In this document: positions 27,317-36,344 of the stretch, in pieces | Layout of the letters: every line of letters begins with the position of its first letter | Position numbering within the stretch: position 1 is the stretch's first letter | Assembly: GCA_965197865.1 (NCBI GenBank) | Contig: CBDANZ010000002.1 | Span: forward strand, 62,001-126,000 | Source: CBDANZ01 sp965197865 | Lineage (GTDB): Bacteria > Acidobacteriota > Vicinamibacteria > Vicinamibacterales > CAVVIG01 | Direction: 5' to 3' | Length of the DNA stretch: 64,000 nucleotides | Translations under genes and position numbers: made by a program | The notes under the pieces: model-generated | Told to the model about the DNA's origin: nothing | Seen by the model: only the letters and a program-made list of their open reading frames with translations | Database searches by the model: none

Positions 27317-27871
27317 TTACGGGAGCTTCTTCGTCAGCGGACGACGCAGGTCCACGTGGCCGGCCAGCGTGTCGAGCTCTTTGCCGTCGACCAGTAACTG
27401 GACCACTGTGACAGCCGGCAGGTTGACGACGAGCGCGTCGAACAGCGTGTAAATCGTCAGGAGCTCGTTCATCGAGCCACCGGGGTGCGCCGTCACCAGC
27501 TCGCGGCTCAGATCGACGTAGGCTTCGCCTGTCGCGGTGATGTACAGCGCGCGCAGCGTCGTGCCCGGCGGAATGGCCGACACGAGCGGCTCGGCTACCG
27601 GCGCGATCTGCTCGTTGATGATGGCTTTGGCCTGCTCGGTGGTGTTCTCGCCGAACGGCACCTCGCGCTCGACGCTCGTAAGCTTGGTGCCGCCCTCCGC
27701 CACATAGAACAGATTCACCTTGATTCTCCGGGCCGGCGGCGTGCTCGAGGGTGCCTGCTGGCGTGCGGCCGACGGACTGTACCACCGCGGCAGGCCCACG
27801 AACAAGAGCCAGGCAAGAGAGACGGCTGCCGCGGCGAAGGCCAGCGCCGCGAGAGCCTTCTGGCGCGGCAT
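27317..27871 (-). CDS. GerMN-domain protein
   Basis: A protein of 184 residues with one N-terminal membrane helix (AALAFAAAAVSLAWLLFVGLP), a short linker and a GerMN domain: VNLFYVAEGG, LTSVEREVPF, IPPGTTLRALYIT, GEAYVDLSRELV, ELLTIYTLFDALV and VQLLVDGKEL. In Gram-negative bacteria such proteins sit in the periplasm next to cell-wall amidases; the biochemical role is unknown. The ATG overlaps the stop of the amidase gene (TGATG at 27870), indicating coupling. In the rph-GerMN-amidase order typical of several phyla. Confidence 0.88.
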   Translation of the reverse strand: MPRQKALAALAFAAAAVSLAWLLFVGLPRWYSPSAARQQAPSSTPPARRIKVNLFYVAEGGTKLTSVEREVPFGENTTEQAKAIINEQIAPVAEPLVSAIPPGTTLRALYITATGEAYVDLSRELVTAHPGGSMNELLTIYTLFDALVVNLPAVTVVQLLVDGKELDTLAGHVDLRRPLTKKLP

Positions 27872-29361
27872 CACAGCTCGCCTGCCGTACCGGCCAGGTA
27901 GGCTCGGAATCGCACCACCGAATCGAACACGGCCTGCACAAACGAGGTCTGGAACTCGCCGCTCATCAGGAGTTTCGCCTGGTCGGCGTTGGTGAGATAC
28001 CCCATCTCGACGAGGATGGCTGGCATATTCGCCGACTCCAGCACGCGGAACGACGCGCGATCTATCGGTCCGACCTCCAGCGGTACGCGATCGTGGAGCT
28101 GTTCTTTGAGAAGGCGACCGAGCTCGGCAGACTGACTGATGTACCGAATCTGCGCCAAATCCCAGGGCACGACCTCAATATCGCGTACGCCGCCGCCGAA
28201 CACCGCCACGCGCTCGCGTGCCAGCGCCATCGGCGCCTGCTGGCGATCGTCGAACGCAGTAACATAGATCGTCGCACCAGTGGCCGAACTGCGCACCGAC
28301 CCATTCGCATGCAAGCTGATGAACACATCAGCCTTGTTGTTGTTGGCGACCGCCGTCCGCCGGTCCAGGGGCACGTCGCGATCGTCATCTCTCGTCAACA
28401 GTACGCGAATGCCGAGGCGACTTTCGATCGCTGTCTTCAATCGGCGGGCGGCGGCGAGCGTCAGGTCCTTTTCAACGGCGCCCTCGGCGCTTCTGGCGCC
28501 GGCGTCGTCTCCACCGTGCCCCGGGTCGATAGCAATCGTGCGAATGCTGGGTGCGGGATCACCGAAGACCGGAAGGTCGACCCTCGGCGGTGGCGCTGGC
28601 GCGGAAGGCGACGCGGAGGTAGCCGTGGGGGTCGCCAACACCTCGAGAACCAGCCGCGTCGTGTTGTCGACCGTCTCGGTCGAAGCTCGAAACGAGGCGA
28701 ACCGTGGGCCGAGATCCACGGCGACGGTCACCGGATCAATCATGCGAATGGCCTGCACCAGGTCCTGAGGCTGGAACGCCGGGATGGTGAAGTCGAGCGC
28801 ATCGGCCTCGAAGCGGATCACCAGCCGGTTCGTTTCTTGCGTGATCCGGCTCGCCGTCGACGGCGTGGCATCGATGGTGAGCCGCGTCGCGTTTGCAAGC
28901 GGCTCGTACCGTGTCATGATCCGCGGCACCCTGATGTCGCCGATGACTACGAGGTGGGAAGGCCGGCTGAGGACGAGCCGCGCGTCGTACACTAGCGCGA
29001 GCGCACGGTTGATGAACTCCAGCGGCACGACCCAGCGGCCGCCAACGCGCGTCGCCGGCGCCGGCAGCGAGACCAGACGACCTGCAACCGAGGCGAGCGC
29101 CCGATCGGGCGTCAGCACGATCGTCCGGCCGCGGTACGAGACCGTGATCGCGCCCGATTCCTCGCGGACGATAAGCTGAAACGCCGATGCGAGATCGTCA
29201 AGCGCGACAAACTCCTGATTGCCGACTTGCGTCACCGGGAGCTCCAGGCGGCCTTCTCGCGAAAGCAAGGTGAGCGGCGTGCCGGCGCCCTGACCACTCG
29301 GGGCGGCGGCTGACAGCGCGAGCCCGAGTGCGGCGGCGGCGAGAAAAGTTCGGGAAAGGAT
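27871..29361 (-). CDS. N-acetylmuramoyl-L-alanine amidase with AMIN-type domain (AmiC-like)
   Basis: Cleaves the amide between MurNAc and the stem peptide in septal peptidoglycan. Layout: copper-amine-oxidase-N-like domain, AMIN domain (about 130-230), Pro-rich linker, Amidase_3 catalytic domain. Zn ligands and catalytic Glu residues are seen in AIDPGHGGDDAG, EGAVEKDLTL, FISLHANGS and LVEMGYLTN. The start is doubtful. The first ordinary start is TTG at 29268, which removes a signal peptide that lies in frame just upstream (SRTFLAAAALGLALSAAA). No ATG, GTG or TTG precedes that signal before the TldE stop; only ATC at 29359-29361. The coordinate given includes the signal. Confidence 0.85.
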   Translation of the reverse strand: MLSRTFLAAAALGLALSAAAPSGQGAGTPLTLLSREGRLELPVTQVGNQEFVALDDLASAFQLIVREESGAITVSYRGRTIVLTPDRALASVAGRLVSLPAPATRVGGRWVVPLEFINRALALVYDARLVLSRPSHLVVIGDIRVPRIMTRYEPLANATRLTIDATPSTASRITQETNRLVIRFEADALDFTIPAFQPQDLVQAIRMIDPVTVAVDLGPRFASFRASTETVDNTTRLVLEVLATPTATSASPSAPAPPPRVDLPVFGDPAPSIRTIAIDPGHGGDDAGARSAEGAVEKDLTLAAARRLKTAIESRLGIRVLLTRDDDRDVPLDRRTAVANNNKADVFISLHANGSVRSSATGATIYVTAFDDRQQAPMALARERVAVFGGGVRDIEVVPWDLAQIRYISQSAELGRLLKEQLHDRVPLEVGPIDRASFRVLESANMPAILVEMGYLTNADQAKLLMSGEFQTSFVQAVFDSVVRFRAYLAGTAGEL

Positions 29362-29362
29362 T

Positions 29363-31048
29363 TTAGTTCCCCGCCGTGCCCAGCGGGGACGGCACGATCG
29401 GTGGCTTTTGCAGAATGTCCCGGTTCGGCTGGATCTCGAGTTCCTCGAACAATAGGCTCGGCGTGATCAGCGACACGGTCACGTCGCCGGAGCGGTAACT
29501 CCGTAGTACGCGTTCCTCCGAGGCCTCGAGGATGTTCCTGAACGCCGACGGCGGGACGTTGCCAAAACGCAGACCGCGCACCGGCTCTTCTCGACCGTCT
29601 GGCGTCACTTTGACAACGTATCGCAGGACTTGGCCGTCGATCCCGCGCACGATGTAGCCAAACGGCAGGCCGTGCACGTTCAATAGCTCGACGTACTTCT
29701 TTTTAAGCTCGGCAGACGGAATGGCCTGCGCGCTTTGTACCTGGATGACACCCGCCTGGACCCCACTGCCGCGGCCATGGCCGTTAGACTGCGCCAGTCT
29801 CCCCTGCGGCGTGCGACCGGTGAGGAGTGTCATCAAGCGACCGTTCTCGACGAGCGAGACATCTCGTGCCGGCACTCCTTCATCGTCCACGTCGTACGCA
29901 CCGGGGACCGGCCTTCCGGCGATCCGCGTGAGCGAAGGCGTATCGGTCACCGAGAAGCCCTCGGCAAACACCCGCAACCCGATGCGCGTGAGGAACGGCG
30001 TCACCCGTTCGCGGGCAGCCTGAGCCACTCGGGCGTTGTCGGAATCGGGCGGCCGCTCTGAGAGCAGGAGGGGAACCAACGCCTGCGCCAAGAACTCGGC
30101 GCTCGCCTGGCCTTCGATGAGGACCGGGCCGGTAAACTCCTCGCCGAGCGGCGCGACGCGCTGGGCCGTGACGCGCGCAGCGATGCTCCTCGCGCGCGCG
30201 ATCAACTTGGCTAAGGGAGGCAGATCCTGAAGGCTGTTCTCGGTGAGCCTGAACCTGTCGCGCAGCATCATGCCGTCAGCCGCCTGTGAATGGGCGGTCA
30301 GGACAAGCGACGCCGATCGAATCGGCGCGACGACCTTGAAACCTTCGCTGTTCAAGTAGTAGCGGGTCCCGCGCGTCTCGGTGGCCGTCACACTGGAGGA
30401 ATGAAGGTCGGGACTCGCCGCGAAGGCGCCGGAAATCTTTCGGACGCGGTCGACCCATTCCGAGCTCGAGGGAACCGCCGCCACGGGCGGGAGCAGGGTC
30501 TGCGCCGGCGTTTCGCGGGAGAAGTCCGGAATGGCCTCGGTGCCGTTGCGATTTTGGAACGCGGCGTTCTTTCTGGCGAACACGTTGACGGCGCGCTTAT
30601 ACGAGGTGTCGGTCGCGATCCAGATCTCTCGCCGTATGGCGTCGTAGTCGTCGTCGAGCGGTAGGGTCGTCGCGGCATCTCCTCGTGGAGACGCCCTGCG
30701 GCGGCCGTGCGTGACGAACCGGGAGCTGTCGAAGCGGTAGTCACCGACCCGAACCTCGACGCTCAGCACGCGCGCCCGGATGGCCGGATCGTTGATGGCG
30801 ATGGCTCCGAGGCGCGCCGAGACGCGCATGGTCGTCGTGTCGTCGACTTGGTACGCGACGAAGTAAGGCGGCGGTTCGTCCTTCACGCGCAGGCCGCTCA
30901 TCGATCGTGACAGCTCATCCTGCATCGCCGCAAGAATGGGCGACTCTTCCGCGCGTGACGCGGACGCCGTCAGGAGTATGAGCGCCACGCCAGCGACGGC
31001 CGGAACGTAGCGCGGCCCTTTGACGGCCTCGAGCGATCGCCCGCGCAT
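29363..31048 (-). CDS. Secreted TldE/PmbA-like protein without zinc motif
   Basis: A protein of 561 residues with a signal peptide (VPAVAGVALILLTASASRA). It has the modulator-of-gyrase fold: DYRFDSSRF, LPLDDDYDAIRREIW, FTGPVLIEGQASAEF, SNGHGRGSGVQAG and VPPSAFRNILEAS. Where TldD has HExxxH, this copy reads SAEFLAQALVPLLL, so the metal ligands are missing. In the known cytoplasmic TldD/TldE peptidase the E subunit likewise lacks the site and pairs with the active D subunit. The adjacent upstream gene has the motif, so this is probably a secreted heterodimer. Start 2 bp after the TldD-like stop. Confidence 0.82.
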   Translation of the reverse strand: MRGRSLEAVKGPRYVPAVAGVALILLTASASRAEESPILAAMQDELSRSMSGLRVKDEPPPYFVAYQVDDTTTMRVSARLGAIAINDPAIRARVLSVEVRVGDYRFDSSRFVTHGRRRASPRGDAATTLPLDDDYDAIRREIWIATDTSYKRAVNVFARKNAAFQNRNGTEAIPDFSRETPAQTLLPPVAAVPSSSEWVDRVRKISGAFAASPDLHSSSVTATETRGTRYYLNSEGFKVVAPIRSASLVLTAHSQAADGMMLRDRFRLTENSLQDLPPLAKLIARARSIAARVTAQRVAPLGEEFTGPVLIEGQASAEFLAQALVPLLLSERPPDSDNARVAQAARERVTPFLTRIGLRVFAEGFSVTDTPSLTRIAGRPVPGAYDVDDEGVPARDVSLVENGRLMTLLTGRTPQGRLAQSNGHGRGSGVQAGVIQVQSAQAIPSAELKKKYVELLNVHGLPFGYIVRGIDGQVLRYVVKVTPDGREEPVRGLRFGNVPPSAFRNILEASEERVLRSYRSGDVTVSLITPSLLFEELEIQPNRDILQKPPIVPSPLGTAGN

Positions 31049-31050
31049 GG

Positions 31051-32754
31051 TCACACTTTCTTCCTCGGTTGGGGGGCCGACAAAATCGGCTGCGTTTCCT
31101 GCGATTGCGCCTTCTTCTGCACCTCGACTTCGCTGACAAGCAGGGCTGGCGACGAAGCAGAGACGGGCACCCTTCCGCTCTCGGCGCGGCACATGCCGTT
31201 GAAGGTCTCCACCGTATCGCTCGTCGCCACAATCTTGCCGAAAGCGGACAACGGCGTACCGATGAGATCCACGCCGCGCACGAGATCGGGCGGCCGCCCG
31301 TCGACGTAGACGCGGTAGACCACGTTGGGCAGCACGTTGAACGCGCTGGGACTCGAACGGTCCGTCGACGTGAAGCCTCCCTCGATGTTGTCGAACAGCA
31401 GCCCGAACGGCTTGCCCTGCTTGCGTGCCTCCTCCTTGAGCATGTCCATCAGCTTTTCGGTGGACACCGTTTGCGTCGATTCGACAATCAGGTTCGACTG
31501 GCGAGACACCGGGACGAACCCTGCTTCGGCCCGGCCGTGACCGTTGGATCGCGGGAACGAGTTGAGCGGCGCGCGGCCGAGCAGAAACGTCTTGAGAACG
31601 CCTTTGTCGACCGCGACGACACGCTGCGCTTTGACGCCCTGATCGTCGTACAGATAGTAGCCGTGAAGCTCGACCCCGCCGAGAATTCGCCGCGTCGGAT
31701 CGAACAGGACGCTCAGGAATGACGGCAGGATGCTCTGGTCCACCCTCTTCGCGAACGTCTGCGCGTCGTCCACATTCCGCTGCCGGTGGCCTTCGACGCG
31801 GTGCCCGAAAAGTTCGTGGAAGAACACGCCCGCCGCTCGCCCTGAGAGGATCGCCGGCCCCGAGAACGGATCCATGAGGGGCGCCCGGCGAAGGTGTGCG
31901 AGGAGCGTGACCATGTCACGGACGTCGGCCAGAAGCTGCTCCTCGTCTGGCAGGCCCTCCGGCGTGCGCGCGAAGTAACTCGCATACATCGGCAGCTCCA
32001 TCCCATCGTCCGCCTTGGTCATGGCCTGGATGAAGAGCTGGCAGAAGAGCTCGGATGTTGCGATGGCAGAGCCCTCGCTATTCGTGTAGTAACGATTTGT
32101 CGCGTTGATCGTCAGAGAGACGCTGTTGCGGAACACGAGCGGATCGTCGGCAAACGGAGCGGAGACCCGCCGGAGAAGCTCTTCCCAGCGCTTGGTGTCG
32201 ATGGAGTAGGTGACCGGCGCATCGGTGTGGGTTTGCGGATCCTCGCGGGAGAAGTCGCGTGCCGGATCCTCTTCCCTGATCTTGGTCGCAGCGTTGGTCT
32301 TCGCGCGCGTCAGGGCTTCGGCCGCCTGCTTGTAAGCCCGGTCGGTAGTGCGCCACAATTCCAGCCGGATCGGCTTCTCGCTGTCAGCGAGCGGCAGCCG
32401 GACTCGGTTAACACGGCGGCGCGCCGCGCCGAATTCGCCGCGTATCGGGTGGGTGTTGTCGAACGAGTAGTCGCCGACCCGGACTCTGACCGAGCCCAGT
32501 CGGCGCCGCGCCTCGGCGCTCCGCCGCACCGCCCCGAAAGAGGCGAGAATGCGCGTGGTCTGCGTGTCGTGCACCGTGTAGCTTATGAAATACGCAGGAA
32601 CCGGCTCCATTTTTAGGACCTGCAGGTTGCGCTGAAGCTCCGATTGCAGGATGCCAAGGAGGCCGTTGCTAGGGGTGCTGCGAAGCTGCAGCGAGCCAGG
32701 TCCGGCCATGAGGCCCAGCGCGATGAGGACGATCGATCTCACCCGGTGCATCAT
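31051..32754 (-). CDS. Secreted TldD-like zinc metallopeptidase
   Basis: A protein of 567 residues with an N-terminal hydrophobic signal (VRSIVLIALGLMAGPGS); ATGs at 32751, 32754 and 32763 are all possible. It is a close paralogue of the next gene, with GDYSFDNTHP, LPLADSEKPIRLELW, then FSGPAILSGRAAGVFFHELFGHRVEG in which HELFGH is the HExxxH zinc motif (about residues 305-310). SNGHGRAEAGFVP and SPSAFNVLPNVVYRV follow. TldD/E degrades unfolded peptides and matures modified peptides in the cytoplasm; here both subunits carry export signals. First gene of a five-gene operon ending with rph. Confidence 0.85.
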   Translation of the reverse strand: MMHRVRSIVLIALGLMAGPGSLQLRSTPSNGLLGILQSELQRNLQVLKMEPVPAYFISYTVHDTQTTRILASFGAVRRSAEARRRLGSVRVRVGDYSFDNTHPIRGEFGAARRRVNRVRLPLADSEKPIRLELWRTTDRAYKQAAEALTRAKTNAATKIREEDPARDFSREDPQTHTDAPVTYSIDTKRWEELLRRVSAPFADDPLVFRNSVSLTINATNRYYTNSEGSAIATSELFCQLFIQAMTKADDGMELPMYASYFARTPEGLPDEEQLLADVRDMVTLLAHLRRAPLMDPFSGPAILSGRAAGVFFHELFGHRVEGHRQRNVDDAQTFAKRVDQSILPSFLSVLFDPTRRILGGVELHGYYLYDDQGVKAQRVVAVDKGVLKTFLLGRAPLNSFPRSNGHGRAEAGFVPVSRQSNLIVESTQTVSTEKLMDMLKEEARKQGKPFGLLFDNIEGGFTSTDRSSPSAFNVLPNVVYRVYVDGRPPDLVRGVDLIGTPLSAFGKIVATSDTVETFNGMCRAESGRVPVSASSPALLVSEVEVQKKAQSQETQPILSAPQPRKKV

Positions 32755-32935
32755 GACTATCATAATCGATAGTCGACGGGTCCACTTCGGCCGAGCGTGT
32801 CGGCGTAGAATATCGGGCCGCCGCGATGTCCCGGGAACACGAAGGCGTACGTAGGTCACGTCGATGTTGCCGCGCGAGTGGCGCGGCCATCTTCGAGCAC
32901 GCGCGCGCCCTCGTTGGCGAGAGCGGTCGTCAGGC

Positions 32936-33030
32936 GGCGAGAATTTCGTTGTCTGAAACCGGACCCCGTGTGACGGCAACGGCCCACTTGATGGGCGGGT
33001 TGTCGATCGTCAACACGGCCATGCGATCGT
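32936..33030 (-). pseudogene. Possible N-terminal scrap of an enoyl-CoA hydratase-like gene
   Basis: A short minus-strand stretch reads MAVLTIDNPPIKWAVAVTRG, resembling the first strand of crotonase/FadJ-type proteins (AVLTIDNPPVN). Nothing further of the family follows. The rest of the 32764-33192 interval shows no gene. It may be coincidence. Confidence 0.25.
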
Positions 33031-33192
33031 TTTCGTCGTAATGAACGAACTCGGGCAACGGGAGAATCGTGAAATTCAGAATGTCGAATTGTGGATTCGT
33101 GGGCCGATTGCGTGCCCCTGCCGGCTCAGCGGTCTCCGCGTTCCACGGCCTTTTCATGTTCTTGCGTTCTTGTGGTTGCGTTTCTTGTACGC

Positions 33193-33477
33193 ATGACGTT
33201 CCGCAAGGACCTACGGACGGTCCTCGCCACGACACGGCGGTCGGTATCGTCGATTGCGCGGGAGCTCGGACTGAAGCGCCGCAACGTCGAAGAGGATCTT
33301 CGCCACGCGATTCGATCGGCTCGCGCAGCCGGCCACCACGTGATGATCGAACTGGCGCGCTGCCGCGCCTGCGGGTTCACCTTTGGGGAAGAGAAACTGT
33401 CGAAGCCCGGGAAATGTCCCGCGTGCCGCAGCACGTGGCTCTATGAAGCGCAAATCAGCATTCAGCAAGAGCCCTAA
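33193..33477 (+). CDS. HTH plus zinc-ribbon transcriptional regulator (COG3357-like)
   Basis: A 94-residue protein. The N-terminal half is a winged-HTH-type segment (TFRKDLRTVLATTRRSVSSI, ARELGLKRRNVEEDLRH) followed by a C-terminal zinc ribbon, CRACGFTF ... GKCPACRS (two CxxC knuckles, about residues 60-80). This fusion is a small predicted regulator class. The start at 33193 is chosen because homologous coding character begins there. It stands alone between divergent neighbours; target unknown. Confidence 0.82.
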   Translation: MTFRKDLRTVLATTRRSVSSIARELGLKRRNVEEDLRHAIRSARAAGHHVMIELARCRACGFTFGEEKLSKPGKCPACRSTWLYEAQISIQQEP

Positions 33478-33513
33478 CACGCAGGGCGCTGTCGTGTTGC
33501 TTGGGGTGTAATG

Positions 33514-34758
33514 TCAGAAGAGCAGATAGCAGAGAATCGCCCCGACGATCGTCATCGACATCGCCCACGCGAACAGCTTGTTGAACAGGTCCCGACTGAC
33601 GTCGGCCGGCGCCCCGGCGAGGCAGAGGGCGCCGAGCGTCGAGAGCGGAGACATGTCGACGAGGTGACCGCCGACGTTCATGGCGGAGGCGATCGCGAGC
33701 GGATCGGCGCCGCCGAACTGCTGTGCCAAGCCGGGCACCATCGGGAGAAACGCCGGCAGTACGACGCCAGATGTGCTGCTGTAGACGGAGACCAAGCCGG
33801 TCATGAACGCGACGACCCCGGTCACCGTCTCACGCGACGAGAATCGCGCGACCAGCGACACGAGCAGGTCGATCCCTTGCGCGCGCTGGAGCAGCGCAAT
33901 GAGCACTGTCACGCCGCACACCATCACGATCACCCGCCACGGCATCCGCTTGATCCCCTCGACATCGTCCCCCGATCGTGAGAGTACCAGGAGGACCGCT
34001 CCGAGAAACGCCCCCATCCCGACGTGCACCCCGAACCCGATGACGCTGACCACCAGCGTGCCAATCACGCCAAGCGTGATCCAGTGCTGCCGCTCAAATG
34101 CCAGCCCGGCCGCGGGCCCGTCCGGCGAAACCGACCCCTCGCCTGACCTCCGCGCGAACAGCTTCAAGCCACCGAAGAGGAAGTAGGCGGCGAACGCGAT
34201 CGCCGCGTGCGCGCCGAGGTTGTACAGATAGGTCGGCAGCTCGTAGCCGCCGAGTCCGTTGAGCGCCATCACGCCGTTGACGATGATTCCGGTGGGCGCG
34301 AATGGCGACAGCGAGCCCGCGTTGGCCCCGTTGCCGACCATGATGGCCATCAGAAATAGCGGAATTCCCACACGAGTCGCCGTGGCCATGGCCATGGGCG
34401 CGAGGATGGCCGCCGTGGCGATGTTGCCGGGACCCATCGACGCGAGGAGGGCGGCGAGCAGAAAGAACATGATCGGGATCGTCCCGAGGTTGCCGCGGCA
34501 CATTCGCACCGCGTGATGAGCGAGCCGATCCAGCGTGCCGTTGACTTGCGCGAGCGAGAAGAGCAGCGTGACGCCGGTGATCGTCAAGAAAAGTTGGGTG
34601 GGGAACCCGCTCATGACGGTGGCAACCGGTATCCCACCGACGTACACACCAATGATCCAGGCGAGCGTCACGGCCAGCACGCCGACGTTCAGCGTCGTCA
34701 CGCAGCTCACGAGGATGGCGAGGGCGAGCGCGCAGACCGACAGCACCGCGAGGCTCAT
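33514..34758 (-). CDS. MatC/SLC13-like dicarboxylate or anion transporter
   Basis: An integral membrane protein of 414 residues with about 11-12 helices. The N-terminal helices (MSLAVLSVCALALAILVS, VLAVTLAWIIGVYVGG, LFLTITGVTLLFSLAQ) match the MatC N-terminal domain. Re-entrant motifs GNGANAGSLSPFAPTG and YSSTSGVVLPAFLP resemble the paired SNT-like signatures of the divalent-anion/Na+ symporter superfamily. MatC-like carriers import malonate or other dicarboxylates. The start overlaps the end of a decayed Fe-S oxidoreductase gene, so it may originally have supplied a hydroxy-acid substrate such as lactate or glycolate; that link is inference. Confidence 0.82.
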   Translation of the reverse strand: MSLAVLSVCALALAILVSCVTTLNVGVLAVTLAWIIGVYVGGIPVATVMSGFPTQLFLTITGVTLLFSLAQVNGTLDRLAHHAVRMCRGNLGTIPIMFFLLAALLASMGPGNIATAAILAPMAMATATRVGIPLFLMAIMVGNGANAGSLSPFAPTGIIVNGVMALNGLGGYELPTYLYNLGAHAAIAFAAYFLFGGLKLFARRSGEGSVSPDGPAAGLAFERQHWITLGVIGTLVVSVIGFGVHVGMGAFLGAVLLVLSRSGDDVEGIKRMPWRVIVMVCGVTVLIALLQRAQGIDLLVSLVARFSSRETVTGVVAFMTGLVSVYSSTSGVVLPAFLPMVPGLAQQFGGADPLAIASAMNVGGHLVDMSPLSTLGALCLAGAPADVSRDLFNKLFAWAMSMTIVGAILCYLLF

Positions 34759-35100
34759 GGACGCTCCGATAGCAAGGACCGGAGAAGCGCGGTGGGATGC
34801 AGCGCTTGGATTCCGGTGAAGTCTTCGACCTGATGGCGGCACGAGACGCCACTTACCACGAGCAGCGATCCCGCCTCCAGGGTCCGGGCTGCAGGTAGGA
34901 GCCGCCGCTCGCCGATGTGATGCGATACGTCGAAGTGTTCGCGCGCGTATCCGAAGGAGCCGACCCTCTCGCAGCAGCCCGCGTCGAGATCGACGACCGA
35001 CGAGCCGGGGATGCGCGACAAGAGCACCTTCGCCGGAGCAAGCAGCCCCATCGCTTTCTGACGGCAGTGTCCGTGCAGCAGGATCTGAAGATCTTGTCGA
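34755..35100 (-). pseudogene. C-terminal remnant of a glycolate/lactate-dehydrogenase-type Fe-S oxidoreductase
   Basis: The readable part is ILLHGHCRQKAMGLL (the HGHCHQKA-type CCG-domain motif, here with His to Arg), then SVVDLDAGCCERVGSFGYAREHFDVS, IGERRLLPA and SGVSCRHQV. This is the C-terminal CCG domain of GlcD/GlpC-like FAD-Fe-S dehydrogenases, which normally reads DAGCCGMAGSFGYE. The upstream 1000 or so residues expected are absent; the sequence to 35230 is out of frame and not recognisable. It overlaps the transporter start by 4 bp. Confidence 0.65.
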
Positions 35101-35256
35101 AGCGGATGTCGCCCTCGGTTCGCGACTCCAGCTCCGGCGCAATGCCTCTACGTCGATGGCCTAGTTCGTCACGGGGGCGCACGATCCGTTCCTCATCGCA
35201 ACACTTCTCGCTGAAAGAACTTGGTGACTTCACTCCACGTCAGCCGGATCAACATA

Positions 35257-35887
35257 TCAGGCACGGGTTCGCGCTCGACGTCCTGAAAATACGTGAACAA
35301 CTTGGATGAGGTGCAACCGGTGGTGGTTCGCTGCGGCGTACTTCCCCCGAAACAGTTTCAGAAGGTGCTCGAAGCCGTACTGCCGCGCGACGACATAGAC
35401 GTCCACGAAATCTCGCCAGGTGCCTCGGCCCGCGATCGCGCCGATCTTCATACAAGCGATGTCTCTATACAAGCGATGCCTCTCGGGTGGGCCACCTTGA
35501 GGCTGGAGGGTTGCATGAACGGGAACAACACGGAATAAGCGCAACGAGGAAACTCACCTGACGCCGCCCACATGGAGGTGAAGAGTCTGGCGCCTTGCTC
35601 ACAACTGACAGGCGGGTCTGAAACCGCAGCTCACTGAGCAGCCGATCTTCATCAAACGGCCGTTCCGTGAACCAGTCCAAGTCCACGGAGCGGCGATGCG
35701 CGAAATTGAGGGCCAAGGCCGACCCGCCGGCCAGATAGAACGAGCGGGTCACCTCCTGGCGATCCGAGCTCCTCAACACCTGGTCGACCGCCGGACTCAT
35801 CGCCTCCAGGTGCCACACGGCTGGTTGTTCATGGAAGGTCTCCAGTCGGTGGGAAGGGCGAGGAGAAGGTTGCCGCAGCGCCACCAC
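35257..35887 (-). pseudogene. Frameshifted AbiEii-type nucleotidyltransferase toxin
   Basis: The first frame gives SFYLAGGSALALNFAHRRSVDLDWFTERPFD (read in two parts), the GG-S ... D-x-D nucleotidyltransferase core, and RLLSELRFQ. Near 35530 the homology passes to another frame with CMKIGAIAGRGTWRDFVDVYVVARQYG and LLKLFRGKY, the typical AbiEii/AbiGii toxin C-terminal half (KxxAIAGRGxxRDFxDxY). The break makes it inactive. AbiE is a type IV toxin-antitoxin/abortive-infection system. Confidence 0.7.
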
Positions 35888-36098
35888 GTCTTACACGGGG
35901 ATCTGGTAGATATAGTGTCCAGTAGTTCGCAGAACGCGGCGTGCGGCGTCGATCCTGGCGAATCACCGCCTTGATCGCTTCCTCGTTGAGTTGCCTCTTC
36001 ATCCACACAACCGCGTCGAGATCCCCGAATCCCTGGAGGCGAGCAATGGTGTTTTCGGTACATCCCAGAAGACAACAACGTAAATTTTCACGCATCAT
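35829..36098 (-). CDS. Small partner gene of the AbiEii-like module (DUF6922-like), degraded
   Basis: Contains TIARLQGFGDLDAVVWMKRQ and AIKAVIRQDRRRTPRSANYW, a short helical module that resembles the small proteins encoded immediately upstream of AbiEii-type nucleotidyltransferases (pattern VIERLLEYGD-xxAVRWL ... SRRLSPRTANFW). The C-terminal part becomes out of character, so the end is uncertain. Role proposed: antitoxin or DNA-binding partner. Family attribution is from memory and moderate. Confidence 0.4.
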   Translation of the reverse strand: MMRENLRCCLLGCTENTIARLQGFGDLDAVVWMKRQLNEEAIKAVIRQDRRRTPRSANYWTLYLPDPRVRRGGAAATFSSPFPPTGDLP

Positions 36099-36344
36099 AG
36101 CATACTTGGCGTTCGGCTTCGGGGTGCTCGGCGTCTTCCGTGGTGGATCACACGCTCTTGATACGATGGCGATCCGATGCATCGCAGCGGAAGGCATTTT
36201 CTCTAGATCCCTGGACCCACCAACATTCCTGAGCGCGTACTCCTGGCGATGGCGCGCTCGACGATCAACGGTCTAAGGACCTGCGCTACACGTGACGTTC
36301 TTGTCCATGATGCTCGTAGCGCGGGTTTTCAGCCCGGCCGTGAT

